From NCBI GenBank assembly GCA_900455085.1, contig UGTZ01000001.1, forward strand, positions 1,642,501 through 1,706,500: a DNA stretch of 64,000 nucleotides, read 5' to 3'. The translations under genes were made by a program, and so were the position numbers. Below are positions 44,301 through 53,504 of this stretch, one piece after another; the stretch's first letter is position 1; every line of letters starts with the position of its first letter. This stretch comes from Providencia rettgeri. Its GTDB lineage: Bacteria; Pseudomonadota; Gammaproteobacteria; Enterobacterales; Enterobacteriaceae. The notes beneath the pieces were generated by a model. That model was given only the letters and a program-made list of their open reading frames with translations, was not told the DNA's origin and ran no database searches.

Positions 44301-46387
44301 TGAAGCCACTCACTGAAGTGCAAATCATTGCGGAGCAAGCCAAACCTGTCACATTAAATAAAGACGGTGAGGGTGAAATTAGCCTTGCTATCCCTGATTT
44401 TAACGGGGAATTACGTGTGATGGCTCAAGCATGGAATGAAAAAGAGTTCGGCCATGCGGATAGCAAAGTGATTGTCGCGGCACCATTAGTGACACAAATG
44501 TCGATGCCTCGCTTTATGGCGGGCGGTGATAAGTCTTACTTTGCGCTTGATTTGACTAATATGACGGATAACACACAAAATGTGACTGTTAATTTCAAGG
44601 CATCAGGAATGGTGAAACTTGATGGCGTCAGCAGCCGAGAGTTGGAGTTACCAAAAGGCAAACGCACCACCATTAATTTACCTATCAGAGCAGACTACGG
44701 CTTCGGTGAAGGCGAAGTTTCGATGACCATTAATGGCGTGAAAATTCAAGGCGAAGCCAATAAAGACTACAGCAATAGTTGGAAAGTGGGTGTTCGTCCG
44801 GCACAGCCAGCAGAAACGGTTTCTTTTGCCACTTCCATTGAGCCAGGTACTTCATGGGCACTGCCAACTAACCAAATTGCAGGCCTGCAACCGGATACCA
44901 TTGAAGGGCAAGTTCTATTAACCAGCCGTCCGCCATTAGATATCTCACGTTATATTCGAGAGTTATTTGCTTATCCATACGGTTGTTTAGAGCAAACTAT
45001 CAGTGGTTTATACCCTTCATTGTTCTCAACCCAAGCCGAACTGAATAAGTTAGGGATTAAAACGCAAACAGATGCGGACCGCCATAAAGCGATTGAAATT
45101 GGTATTCCACATTTGTTAAGTATGCAACGTAATGATGGCGGTTTTTCATTATGGGATAGGAACGGTCGCGAAGAGTATTGGTTAACTGCGTATGCGGCGG
45201 ATTTCTTGAATAAAGCCAATCAACGTGGCTTTACTGTCCCGCAAGAGGCGATAAGTAACGCCAATACGCGTCTACTGAGCTATTTACAGGATGGTAGTCA
45301 AATCAACTACCCGTATACGGAAAACCAAGAGGGCGCTCGTTTTGCTACTCAGGCCTATGCAGGTTTAGTGTTAGCATCACAGCAAAAAGCACCGTTAGGC
45401 GCATTACGTCAACTTTATAACCAAAGAAACTCTGCAGCAAGTGGTTTACCTCTGGTTCAGCTTGGAGTTGCATTGAACTTGATGGGTGATAAATCACGTG
45501 GTGAGAGTGCAGTGATTGACGGACTGAAAAAACAACGTAACCGCTATAGCTATGTAGGGGATTACGGTTCGGTGATCCGTGATGACGCGATGATTGTTGC
45601 GCTATTAAATGAATATAATTTAATGCCAAAATCCCGTGACCAAAAACTTCAAACTTTATCTAATAATTTGACTTCTCAACGTTATTTCTCAACACAAGAG
45701 AGCAATGCGTTATATTTAGCAGGTCGTTTCTACTTAAATGAAAGTGAAGCACCGTGGAAAGCTACGATTAATGGCCAAGAACCCCCGATGGTCTCAGATA
45801 AACCTGTAAGTGAATTCCTGAGTAAAAATCAATTGGAGACAGGTTATAGCATCGAAAACAGCGGAACGAATACTCTGTATACACGCTTAAATGTGGTGGG
45901 TTATCCGCAACATTCACCAAAACCAAGCTCGAATGTATTAGGTATCACTCGTAGCTACTATGATATGAAAGGCAATCGCATTTCATTAGATAGATTAAGA
46001 AGCGGTGAAATGGTGGTGGTTAAACTGGAAGTTCAAGCATCCCAAAGTGTGCCGGATGCGTTAGTGGTTGACTTGCTGCCCGCAGGCTTAGAACTGGAAA
46101 ACCAAAATTTAGCTAACAGTAGCGCTAATTTGAGTGAGTCCGCGCCGAACCTGCAAGAATTAATTGATGACATGCAGCAATCGCAAATACGCCATATGGA
46201 ATACCGTGATGACCGTTTTGTGGCTGCGGTTGAAGTTCAGCAATACCGCCCAACGACCTTAGTCTACTTAGCGCGAGCGGTGACGCCGGGTGTGTATAGT
46301 ATTCCGGTACCACAAGTTGAATCAATGTATGTCCCTGACTGGCGTGCGACTGGCTACTCGGATGGCCAATTAGAAATCGTTCGCTAA
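41348..46387 (+). CDS. yfhM: Bacterial alpha-2-macroglobulin (ECAM type), periplasmic lipoprotein
   Basis: 1679 residues, the size of E. coli YfhM. A lipoprotein signal ends at Cys33 (VVALAGCDN). Several macroglobulin domains follow, then the thioester motif CLEQ with Cys1213 in YPYGCLEQTISG, and the C-terminal receptor-like region. These proteins trap foreign proteases in the periplasm and protect the cell when the envelope is breached. The partner pbpC follows 72 bases after the stop. Confidence 0.96.
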   Translation: MKQQSSWASLAGLKTKKRYLALALASVVALAGCDNTEEATKNEPNVSTTAPENQTKTAPVAEQRKAAPKLSTEEMVKKYAGKDLTILDASELQLDGASAMVVTFSVPLQANQDFGQYINLIDVKTGKLDGAWELSDNQMELRFRHLPPSKELNLTINPGIKAVNERTMTESFEKKLTTAQIIPTVGFASKGSLLPSKVAQGLPVIALNVDKVDVNFFRVDEKQLPQFLAQWQYRSNYEYWYSEEFLDKVELAYTGRFDLNPDKNTRQTILLPLKDVKELQQDGVYLAIMQKAGSYSYQFPATVFTLSDIGVSLHSYQDRVDIFTQSLAKGSAIKGVELRILDEKGQLVTKGTTDGDGHAQLDKLAGGKLLLATHEGQTSMIDLTQPALDLSEFDISGPEGYAKQFFTFGPRDLYRPGELLLVNGLLRDGDGNPVKTQPVKVDVLKTDGQVVRSFVWQPEENQNGLYQYQFEIPKNAETGGWSLRFDLGDGSPQRYYKFNVEDFMPERMALEIVGSDVPRLTDQSVDFDIQGRYLYGAPAADNQLQGQIVLKADREAVAKLPGFEFGAVNEEGLPRKLDEFDLTLDSNGETVISIPNSNWSSTRSPISAVLQASLLEAGGRPVTRRAEQAIWPAEKLVGIRPLFAKKEIYDYRTDRYVKRHNVDENSLAEFELVMADAAGNKLAAENLTVRLVYERRDYYWSWSESGGWSSNYDQKDLVMANENIAIAKDGTAKVSFPVDWGAFRLEVLNPENQLVSSVQFWAGYSWQDNTGGSGSVRPDQVKLSLNKPAYLPGEKAKVRIESPKAGKGYILLESSNGPLWWEEIDVPEKGLDVEIPVNKEWARHDLYVSAVVVRPGDDSKEATVKRAVGVLHLPIADENRKIALALTTPDKMRPNQDLTVKIKATAQDGKPLPEKVNVLLSAVDTGVLNITDFKTPDPYDAFFGRKRYGVDQYDVYGHLIEGQGKIANLRFGGDSEDAALERGGMKPLTEVQIIAEQAKPVTLNKDGEGEISLAIPDFNGELRVMAQAWNEKEFGHADSKVIVAAPLVTQMSMPRFMAGGDKSYFALDLTNMTDNTQNVTVNFKASGMVKLDGVSSRELELPKGKRTTINLPIRADYGFGEGEVSMTINGVKIQGEANKDYSNSWKVGVRPAQPAETVSFATSIEPGTSWALPTNQIAGLQPDTIEGQVLLTSRPPLDISRYIRELFAYPYGCLEQTISGLYPSLFSTQAELNKLGIKTQTDADRHKAIEIGIPHLLSMQRNDGGFSLWDRNGREEYWLTAYAADFLNKANQRGFTVPQEAISNANTRLLSYLQDGSQINYPYTENQEGARFATQAYAGLVLASQQKAPLGALRQLYNQRNSAASGLPLVQLGVALNLMGDKSRGESAVIDGLKKQRNRYSYVGDYGSVIRDDAMIVALLNEYNLMPKSRDQKLQTLSNNLTSQRYFSTQESNALYLAGRFYLNESEAPWKATINGQEPPMVSDKPVSEFLSKNQLETGYSIENSGTNTLYTRLNVVGYPQHSPKPSSNVLGITRSYYDMKGNRISLDRLRSGEMVVVKLEVQASQSVPDALVVDLLPAGLELENQNLANSSANLSESAPNLQELIDDMQQSQIRHMEYRDDRFVAAVEVQQYRPTTLVYLARAVTPGVYSIPVPQVESMYVPDWRATGYSDGQLEIVR

Positions 46388-46397
46388 TCACCTTCTA

Positions 46398-46437
46398 AAG
46401 CCCTTATATTGATACTCAGATATAAGGGCTTTTTTAA
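46398..46437 (+). terminator. Terminator between yfhM and pbpC
   Basis: AAGCCCTTATAT (46398-46409) and ATATAAGGGCTT (46420-46431) form a 12-bp perfect stem followed by six T. It ends about 25 bases before the pbpC start codon. Confidence 0.9.
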
Positions 46438-46459
46438 TTTATTTTCGGTACTCCCATCA

Positions 46460-48781
46460 ATGAAAAAATGGTTACGTCGCACAGGCATCACACTGGTTCT
46501 GTTGGTCATTATTTTGCCACTGGCTTTTTTAGCTGCTGATAAAATTTGGCCGTTGCCGATTAAGCAAATTGAAATGGCACGGACCGTGGTTGCAGCGGAT
46601 GGTACACCATTGTGGCGCTTTGCAGACAAAGAAGGAATTTGGCGCTTTCCTGTTACACTCGAAGAGGTTTCTCCTGATTTTATCGAAGCGTTATTAACGT
46701 ATGAAGACCGCCATTTTTACCGTCACCCGGGGGTAAATCCGTTTTCGTTAGTTAGGGCAGCGGGGCAGTTTGTGAGTTCAGGGCGTATTGTGTCGGGCGG
46801 AAGTACCATTTCGATGCAAGTTGCACGGTTAATTGACCCCCATGAAAGAACATTGGGCGGTAAGCTGAAACAGCTTTGGCGTACGGCTCAACTCGAATAT
46901 CACTATTCGAAAGATGAAATTTTAGAAATGTATTTAAACCGTGCTCCGTATGGCGGAACCATTGAAGGTATTGGCGCAGCTAGCTGGGTATATTTGAATA
47001 AGTCACCGGCAAAATTGACGGTGAGTGAAGCGGCTCTCTTTGCTGTTCTACCTCAAGCCCCTAGCCGTTTAAGGCCAGACCGTTATCCACAAAGGGCACA
47101 AGCCGCCCGTGATAAAGTATTGGATAGGTTAGAAGAATACCAAGTCTGGAGCTCTGAAAAAGTTGCCGATATTAAACAAGAACAAATTTGGTTAGCACCG
47201 AGGAAGAACCCACATTCAGCCCCTTTGCTTGCAAGGCGGGTGACCAAAGATACGCAACAGTCCATCATTGAAACCACTATCGATGCCAGTTTGCAAAGGC
47301 AACTGGAAGACATGGCCATGAATTGGAAAAACCAACTACCAAAACAAACATCATTGGGAATTTTGGTGGTTGATCATACAGATATGGCAGTGAAAGCGTA
47401 TATTGGCTCAATTGATTTTCAGGATGATAGCCGTTTTGGTCATGTGGACATGATTAGTGCTTGGCGCTCTCCAGGCTCAACGTTAAAACCATTCTTATAC
47501 GCATTAGCTATGGATGACGGGCTCATCCATGCGGAATCGTTATTACAAGATGTTCCACGGCGCTTTAATGATTATCGTCCGGGGAACTTTGACAGTGGTT
47601 TTAATGGGCCAGTGAGTGTTAGCGATGCGCTCGTTCGTTCATTGAATTTACCGGTGGTTCAGTTGTTAGATGTGTATGGCAGCAAACGATTTACGGCTCA
47701 ACTGCGCAATGTTGGGACTGAGCTGCGTTTTCCGTTAGGTAGTGAACCAAACTTGTCGCTGATTTTAGGCGGCACAGCCACACGGATGGAAGATTTAGTT
47801 TCTGCCTATAGCGCATTTGCGCGAAAAGGTAATGTGTCACCGTTACGTTTTAAACCAACCGATGAAATTCGCGATAGAGCGTTGATGTCACCGGGAGCTG
47901 CATGGATAGTACGCCGTATTATGGGGGGGGAAGCACGCCCTGTTCCTGAGGCTAATTTATCAGGGCAACTCAATTTGGCATGGAAAACGGGAACCAGTTA
48001 TGGTTATCGCGATGCGTGGGCGATTGGTGTTAATCCACGTTATACCATCGGTGTTTGGGTTGGGCGGCCTGATGCGACACCCGTTGCGGGACAACTAGGC
48101 TTTGCAACCGCCATTCCGATTATGAACCAAATTAATGGCATGTTACTGAGCAAAATCTATAAATCCCACGAACCACTACCAAAAGATGTAAAACCTGCCA
48201 GTGTGAGCCAAGCGGTGATCTGCTGGCCGGGAGGAACTTCATTACTGAAAGACGATAATAATTGTCGCCAAAGGCGTCTTAGTTGGATCTTGGATAATAC
48301 CATTCCGCCTACTTTAATGGCGCGAGATCAAGAGTCTCTATTAGGATTAAGACAAAAAATTTGGGTGAATGAAAAAGGGCTCCAAGTCGCGGCAGATTGC
48401 CCAAATGCCCAAGAAAAAGAAGTACATTTATGGCCTATTACCGTCGAATCTTGGTTGCCATCAAGTGAAAAACGTGAGAACCGTTTACCCAAAGCGGATT
48501 TATCGTGTCCACCGATGAAGCTAGAAATGCCGCCATTATTGATTTTTGGTATCCGTGATGGGGAGGTTTTACAGCGTCTACCTGGGAAAACCAGCTTAGA
48601 TTTACGTTTAGTCACGCAGGGTGGGCAAGGGCAGAAATGGTGGTTTTTAAACGGAGAACAAGTGAATACAACTGAGCAAAACGGTTCTATTTTGCTGACA
48701 CTCGATAAAAGTGGAAACTACCAAATTTCGGTATTAGATTTAAGCGGCCAAGTGACGGCAATGAGCTTTAGAGTGAAGTAA
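46460..48781 (+). CDS. pbpC: Penicillin-binding protein 1C
   Basis: 773 residues: N-terminal membrane anchor, glycosyltransferase domain with EDRHFYRHPGVN and GGSTISMQVARL, transpeptidase domain with SxxK (SPGSTLKPF), SxN (RSLNLPV) and KTG (WKTGTSYGYRDAW), and a C-terminal BiPBP_C domain. It makes or repairs peptidoglycan, and in many bacteria is paired with alpha-2-macroglobulin for repair after attack. ATG 46460 gives the short cytoplasmic tail. A run of eight G lies at 47923-47930 in MGGEARP. Confidence 0.96.
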   Translation: MKKWLRRTGITLVLLVIILPLAFLAADKIWPLPIKQIEMARTVVAADGTPLWRFADKEGIWRFPVTLEEVSPDFIEALLTYEDRHFYRHPGVNPFSLVRAAGQFVSSGRIVSGGSTISMQVARLIDPHERTLGGKLKQLWRTAQLEYHYSKDEILEMYLNRAPYGGTIEGIGAASWVYLNKSPAKLTVSEAALFAVLPQAPSRLRPDRYPQRAQAARDKVLDRLEEYQVWSSEKVADIKQEQIWLAPRKNPHSAPLLARRVTKDTQQSIIETTIDASLQRQLEDMAMNWKNQLPKQTSLGILVVDHTDMAVKAYIGSIDFQDDSRFGHVDMISAWRSPGSTLKPFLYALAMDDGLIHAESLLQDVPRRFNDYRPGNFDSGFNGPVSVSDALVRSLNLPVVQLLDVYGSKRFTAQLRNVGTELRFPLGSEPNLSLILGGTATRMEDLVSAYSAFARKGNVSPLRFKPTDEIRDRALMSPGAAWIVRRIMGGEARPVPEANLSGQLNLAWKTGTSYGYRDAWAIGVNPRYTIGVWVGRPDATPVAGQLGFATAIPIMNQINGMLLSKIYKSHEPLPKDVKPASVSQAVICWPGGTSLLKDDNNCRQRRLSWILDNTIPPTLMARDQESLLGLRQKIWVNEKGLQVAADCPNAQEKEVHLWPITVESWLPSSEKRENRLPKADLSCPPMKLEMPPLLIFGIRDGEVLQRLPGKTSLDLRLVTQGGQGQKWWFLNGEQVNTTEQNGSILLTLDKSGNYQISVLDLSGQVTAMSFRVK

Positions 48782-49058
48782 TAGATGAAAAACGTGACTT
48801 ACCCGAAAAAATAGTGTTTTTTGCTATAAAAAGTTTAACAAAATGTTGTTGTGACTGTAGGAAATTGTAATCAGAGCCCCTATAATCATCGCCTTATTTT
48901 TCTTTTTCCTAGATATGGTTGCTTTTGAAGTCTAAAGGCCTAACAATAGAATTAGAAATAATATAAAAAACTACAACATGCCTATTTTAAGTTCTTGCAT
49001 CCTAAGTTACAGGGAAGAATAAAGAATAAAGGCCTAATGAATCGCTAAGAGGTTATTT
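48782..49058. promoter_or_regulatory. Upstream region of ndk
   Basis: A 277-base AT-rich spacer. A -10-like TATAAT lies in CCCCTATAATCATCGCC near 48880, without a good -35. No gene seen. Confidence 0.4.
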
Positions 49059-49484
49059 ATGACTGTTCAACGTACATTTTCTATTATTAAACCAAACGCT
49101 GTGAAGAAAAACGTTATTGGTGCAATCTACAACCGTTTTGAAAGCGCGGGTTTCACAATCATCGCTGCTAAAATGATGCATTTGACTCGTGAGCAAGCTG
49201 AAGGCTTCTACGCTGAACACAAAGGCCGTCCTTTCTTTGAAGGTCTGGTTGAATTCATGACTTCAGGCCCTATCATGCTGCAAGTGTTAGAAGGTGAAAA
49301 TGCAATCCAACGTCATCGTGACCTGATGGGCGCAACTAACCCAGATAACGCATTAGCGGGTACTTTACGCGCAGACTACGCAGACAGTTTCACTGAAAAC
49401 GCAACTCACGGTTCAGACTCTGAAGAATCTGCTGCACGTGAAATCGCGTATTTCTTCACTGCTGATGAAATCTGCCCACGCTAA
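49059..49484 (+). CDS. ndk: Nucleoside diphosphate kinase
   Basis: 141 residues, with the phospho-histidine His117 in NATHGSDS and the ATP site residues of SIIKPNAVKKNVIG. It moves phosphate from ATP to other nucleoside diphosphates. Good ribosome site AGAGG. Confidence 0.98.
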   Translation: MTVQRTFSIIKPNAVKKNVIGAIYNRFESAGFTIIAAKMMHLTREQAEGFYAEHKGRPFFEGLVEFMTSGPIMLQVLEGENAIQRHRDLMGATNPDNALAGTLRADYADSFTENATHGSDSEESAAREIAYFFTADEICPR

Positions 49485-49538
49485 GACTTCTTTAACTAAT
49501 GCATTAGCATTATTGTTATAAAGTTTGTACAATGCGAC

Positions 49539-49575
49539 GCCCTGCTATGATTAGCGGGGCGATTATATTTTTAAG
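49539..49575 (+). terminator. Terminator of ndk
   Basis: GCCCTGCT (49539-49546) and AGCGGGGC (49553-49560) form an 8-bp stem with one G-U pair, followed by GATTATATTTTT. Confidence 0.75.
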
Positions 49576-49645
49576 ACCGCAAAAATTACGTCGTGCTATA
49601 CTCACCACTAGCACTGCCGAAAGTGTAACAACGAGGCAATACACC

Positions 49646-50827
49646 ATGTCTGATATGACGACAGATGCACAATGTGCAACTTCTTCCGCTATTTCTGTCA
49701 CACCAGAAAAAACGAACCAAAAAACCAATTTACTTGATTTAAACCGCAAGCAAATGCGCGAGTTCTTTGCTCAAATGGGTGAAAAACCGTTCCGCGCGGA
49801 TCAGGTCATGAAATGGATTTATCATTATTGCTATGATGATTTTGACCAAATGACCGATATTAATAAAGTCCTTAGAGCAAAACTGAAAGAAGTCGCGGAA
49901 ATCCGTGCACCGGAAGTCGCTGATGAACAGCGTTCATCAGATGGCACCATTAAGTGGGCAATCAAAGTGGGTGACCAACTGGTTGAAACGGTGTATATCC
50001 CAGAAGCAGACCGTGCAACATTGTGCGTTTCTTCACAAGTGGGTTGCGCATTGGAATGTAAATTCTGCTCTACGGCGCAACAAGGCTTCAACCGTAACTT
50101 ACGTGTTTCAGAAATTATTGGTCAAGTTTGGCGAGCTGCCAAAATTATTGGTTCACTGAAATCCAGTGGACGTCGTCCAATTACCAACGTTGTGATGATG
50201 GGAATGGGCGAACCATTGCTGAATTTGAATAATGTCGTCCCTGCGATGGAAATTATGTTAGATGACTTCGGCTTTGGTCTATCTAAGCGCCGTGTCACGA
50301 TTTCCACTTCAGGTGTTGTGCCTGCACTGGATAAGCTAGGGGATATGATTGATGTTGCGTTAGCGATTTCATTGCATGCGCCAACAGATGATATCCGTGA
50401 CGATATCGTTCCAATTAATAAAAAATACAATATTGAAACCTTCCTCAACAGTGTAAATCGTTATTTAACGAAATCGAATGCTAATGCAGGGCGAGTAACT
50501 GTTGAGTATGTGATGTTAGATCACGTGAACGACAGTGTTGAGCAAGCACATCAATTAGCGGAATGTTTAAAAAATACACCGAGCAAAATTAACTTAATTC
50601 CATGGAACCCGTTCCCAGGGGCGCCATACGGTAGAAGTTCGAACAGTCGTATTGACCGTTTTTGTAAAGTATTGATGGGATATGGTTTTACCACGATAGT
50701 GCGCAAAACACGCGGTGATGATATTGATGCTGCCTGTGGGCAACTTGCTGGTGACGTGATCGACAGAACAAAACGAACGTTGAAAAAACGCTTAGCAGGG
50801 GAACCTATCAAGGTAAAAACAGTCTGA
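49646..50827 (+). CDS. rlmN: Dual-specificity RNA methyltransferase RlmN
   Basis: A 393-residue radical SAM enzyme with the cluster motif CxxxCxxC at Cys134, Cys138 and Cys141 (GCALECKFCSTAQQ) and the resolving Cys in DIDAACGQLAGD. It adds the 2-methyl group to A2503 of 23S rRNA and A37 of some tRNAs. ATG 49646 after ACGAGG is the family start; the open frame upstream covers the ndk terminator. Confidence 0.96.
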   Translation: MSDMTTDAQCATSSAISVTPEKTNQKTNLLDLNRKQMREFFAQMGEKPFRADQVMKWIYHYCYDDFDQMTDINKVLRAKLKEVAEIRAPEVADEQRSSDGTIKWAIKVGDQLVETVYIPEADRATLCVSSQVGCALECKFCSTAQQGFNRNLRVSEIIGQVWRAAKIIGSLKSSGRRPITNVVMMGMGEPLLNLNNVVPAMEIMLDDFGFGLSKRRVTISTSGVVPALDKLGDMIDVALAISLHAPTDDIRDDIVPINKKYNIETFLNSVNRYLTKSNANAGRVTVEYVMLDHVNDSVEQAHQLAECLKNTPSKINLIPWNPFPGAPYGRSSNSRIDRFCKVLMGYGFTTIVRKTRGDDIDAACGQLAGDVIDRTKRTLKKRLAGEPIKVKTV

Positions 50828-50869
50828 TTTATAAATAGGCTTGAATCAGTGAATTAGGTGATGATTTAG

Positions 50870-50902
50870 GGCGTTTTAGAGTTAGGCAAAACGCCTTTGT
50901 TC
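50870..50902 (+). terminator. Terminator of rlmN
   Basis: GGCGTTTT (50870-50877) and AAAACGCC (50888-50895) pair over 8 bp and are followed by TTTGTT. Confidence 0.75.
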
Positions 50903-51029
50903 ACCTACAATAGTTGAAGCAATAAGAAAAATTTAATTGTTGTTTCAACATGATGATAAATTATTGACGAATAAAGCTGCTCAATGTTTGCTTTATATCT
51001 TTTAAACTTGGAAATAGTGTTGCCAGCAA

Positions 51030-51974
51030 ATGACTATCGAAAATAATACCGAACAAGCTACGACCACAGTAGGACAATTATTGACGCAAGCACGTGAGCG
51101 CATGGGGCTAACCCAAGATGTTGTTGCAGAACGATTGTGCCTTAAAATCAGTACGGTAAAAGAGATAGAACAAGATATTGCTCCCGCTGGCGTGGAACCA
51201 ACATTTTTACGAGGCTATATTCGTCTTTACGCTCGTATGGTAGGTATACCCGAAAGCGAATTAAAAACGTATATGAAAACGGAAGAAACCGTTACGTTAG
51301 CCAAAGTTTCTCCTATGCAAAGTTATTCTTTGGGGAAAAAACGCAAAAAGCGCGAAGGTTGGTTAATGAAGCTGACTTGGTTGATTGTGATTGTTCTTAT
51401 CGCAATGGTTGGCATATGGTGGTGGCAGGATCATAACGCTCAAAAAAATGAGCTAGTTTCAATGGCAAATCAAAATGATTTGATTTTGTCCCAGCAAGAT
51501 AATAACACCACACCGGTTGAATTACTGACATCAACAGAGGTCGTCTCAACTGACACGGCGCCTGTTGTACCGGAAAATACTCTTGAATTACAAACTCAAG
51601 AGCCCGTATTAGCGACTGACTCTGCTGCCGAGCCTGTCAAAACAATTCCATTACCTAATGCACCGCAATCTTCAGTTGCATTAGACAGAACACAAAATAC
51701 AGAAACGGCTGAACCTGTTGCTGCAAGCAGCCAAGCCCTAGTATTGAATTTTACTGGCCAGTGCTGGTTAGAAATTCGTGATGCGAATAATAAAATCTTA
51801 TTTAGTGGCACCAAAAATAATGGTGATAAGTTGGAACTTGATGGGCCGCAACCTTATCGCCTGAATATTGGTGCACCAGCGAATGTCACTGTACAGTTTC
51901 AAGGCAATACTGTTGATTTAAGCCGCTTCATTAAAGCGAAACGTCCAGCAAAATTGAAGTTACCTGAAGCCTAA
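51030..51974 (+). CDS. rodZ: Cytoskeletal protein RodZ
   Basis: 314 residues: cytoplasmic helix-turn-helix of the HipB/Cro kind (about 15-80, GQLLTQARERMGLTQDVVAERL) that binds MreB, a basic stretch KKRKKREG, one membrane segment at about 113-132, and a periplasmic part ending in a DUF4115-type domain. It links MreB to the wall-making machine and keeps rod shape. Usual place between rlmN and ispG. Confidence 0.95.
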   Translation: MTIENNTEQATTTVGQLLTQARERMGLTQDVVAERLCLKISTVKEIEQDIAPAGVEPTFLRGYIRLYARMVGIPESELKTYMKTEETVTLAKVSPMQSYSLGKKRKKREGWLMKLTWLIVIVLIAMVGIWWWQDHNAQKNELVSMANQNDLILSQQDNNTTPVELLTSTEVVSTDTAPVVPENTLELQTQEPVLATDSAAEPVKTIPLPNAPQSSVALDRTQNTETAEPVAASSQALVLNFTGQCWLEIRDANNKILFSGTKNNGDKLELDGPQPYRLNIGAPANVTVQFQGNTVDLSRFIKAKRPAKLKLPEA

Positions 51975-51993
51975 AAACAGACAGGTAAAAAGA

Positions 51994-52048
51994 AGCAAAC
52001 TATATCCGAAAACATCTTTTTTGATAGGCTATAGTTTGCTTTCTTGTG
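51994..52048 (+). terminator. Terminator or hairpin of rodZ
   Basis: AGCAAACTATA (51994-52004) and TATAGTTTGCT (52030-52040) are exact inverse copies with a 25-base loop, followed by TTCTTGTG. Confidence 0.65.
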
Positions 52049-52083
52049 TATAGTTGAGCGTATAAAAATAATCGTTAAAACTA

Positions 52084-52137
52084 TATCGCGGTAACAAAGA
52101 ATATCACGGTAATAAAGAGTACCACGGTAACAAAGAG
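52084..52137. repeat. 18-bp tandem repeat, three copies, in the ispG leader
   Basis: TATCGCGGTAACAAAGAA, TATCACGGTAATAAAGAG and TACCACGGTAACAAAGAG stand end to end. They differ from each other at only two or three positions. The array ends 29 bases before the ispG start codon. Confidence 0.9.
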
Positions 52138-52166
52138 CACATGGACGTTCGGAGAATTAAACCAAA

Positions 52167-53285
52167 ATGCATAATGAATCACCGATAAAAAGACGTAAAT
52201 CCACCCGTATTAATGTAGGTAGCGTACCCGTAGGCGATGGCGCTCCTATCGCTGTCCAGTCAATGACTAATACCCGTACAACTGATGTCGAAGCCACAGT
52301 TCGCCAAATAAAATCCCTTGAGCGTGTGGGTGTTGATATTGTGCGTGTTTCTGTTCCTACCATGGATGCCGCTGAAGCATTTAAATTGATTAAACAGCAA
52401 GTTAGCGTTCCATTGGTGGCGGATATCCATTTTGACTATCGTATTGCATTAAAAGTGGCAGAATACGGCGTTGATTGCTTGCGTATTAACCCAGGTAATA
52501 TTGGTAGCGAAGAACGAATTCGCCAAGTTGTTGATTGCGCACGCCACTACAATATTCCAATTCGTATTGGGGTTAATGGTGGCTCCCTTGAAAAAGATAT
52601 TCAAGAGAAGTACGGCGAGCCAACACCTGAAGCATTGGTTGAGTCGGCAATGCGTCATGTGGACATCCTGGATAGGCTTAATTTTGATCAGTTTAAGGTT
52701 AGTGTAAAAGCATCAGATGTATTTCTTGCTGTCGGCTCTTACCGTTTATTAGCGAATAAAATCGATCAACCACTGCATTTAGGGATTACCGAAGCCGGTG
52801 GTGCCCGTGCAGGTTCAGTAAAATCTGCAATTGGCTTAGGAATGCTATTGTCTGAAGGTATCGGTGACACCTTGCGTATTTCTTTAGCTGCTGACCCTGT
52901 TGAAGAAGTTAAAGTGGGTTTTGATATCTTAAAATCACTGCGAATTCGTTCACGTGGTATTAATTTTATTGCTTGCCCAACTTGTTCACGGCAAGAGTTT
53001 GATGTGATTGGTACCGTGAATGAATTAGAACAGCGTTTAGAAGATATCATTACACCAATGGATGTATCGATTATTGGCTGTGTGGTTAATGGCCCCGGTG
53101 AAGCGGAAGTTTCTACGCTAGGCGTTGCAGGGGCAAAAACCAAGAGCGGTTTTTATGAAGACGGTAAACGACAAAAAGAGCGTTTTGATAATGACAACAT
53201 TATCGACCAGTTAGAGGCTAAAATTCGAGCCAAAGCGGCGATGATGGATGAAAGCAAGCGGATTGAAGTCAACTTAAAAGACTAA
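52167..53285 (+). CDS. ispG: 4-hydroxy-3-methylbut-2-enyl diphosphate synthase IspG
   Basis: 372 residues, an N-terminal TIM barrel and a C-terminal [4Fe-4S] domain with Cys ligands in CPTCSRQEFDV and GCVVNGPGE. It makes HMBPP from the cyclic diphosphate in the non-mevalonate isoprenoid pathway. Start MHNESPIKRRKSTRINVG is as in E. coli. Three 18-bp repeats lie just upstream. Confidence 0.97.
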   Translation: MHNESPIKRRKSTRINVGSVPVGDGAPIAVQSMTNTRTTDVEATVRQIKSLERVGVDIVRVSVPTMDAAEAFKLIKQQVSVPLVADIHFDYRIALKVAEYGVDCLRINPGNIGSEERIRQVVDCARHYNIPIRIGVNGGSLEKDIQEKYGEPTPEALVESAMRHVDILDRLNFDQFKVSVKASDVFLAVGSYRLLANKIDQPLHLGITEAGGARAGSVKSAIGLGMLLSEGIGDTLRISLAADPVEEVKVGFDILKSLRIRSRGINFIACPTCSRQEFDVIGTVNELEQRLEDIITPMDVSIIGCVVNGPGEAEVSTLGVAGAKTKSGFYEDGKRQKERFDNDNIIDQLEAKIRAKAAMMDESKRIEVNLKD

Positions 53286-53440
53286 TTTTGTGTATTCTAC
53301 TGCTAAGCGGCTCACCGAGTCGTTTGGCATGTTTAGAACAAACACTCTATCAATCATCCGCATTTTTTTCTAAAATCGGTCGCTCACCGTACAAATTGAC
53401 AGATAAATCCCGATTAGTATCAGTAATTGGTGTTTGTTGA

Positions 53441-53470
53441 TTGAACCAGATGATATTTCGCTCTTATAAT
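53441..53470 (+). promoter_or_regulatory. Sigma-70 promoter of hisS
   Basis: TTGAAC at 53441-53446 and TATAAT at 53465-53470 are spaced by 18 bases. The start would be near 53477, about 28 bases before the hisS start codon. Confidence 0.6.
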
Positions 53471-53504
53471 CAAACTTATGTAATTCTGAAAATAGAGAAA
53501 TAAA

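Noticed and set aside
51030..51280. Helix-turn-helix at the start of rodZ as a transcription regulator
   Set aside because: In RodZ this fold binds MreB; the membrane segment and DUF4115-type end confirm RodZ.
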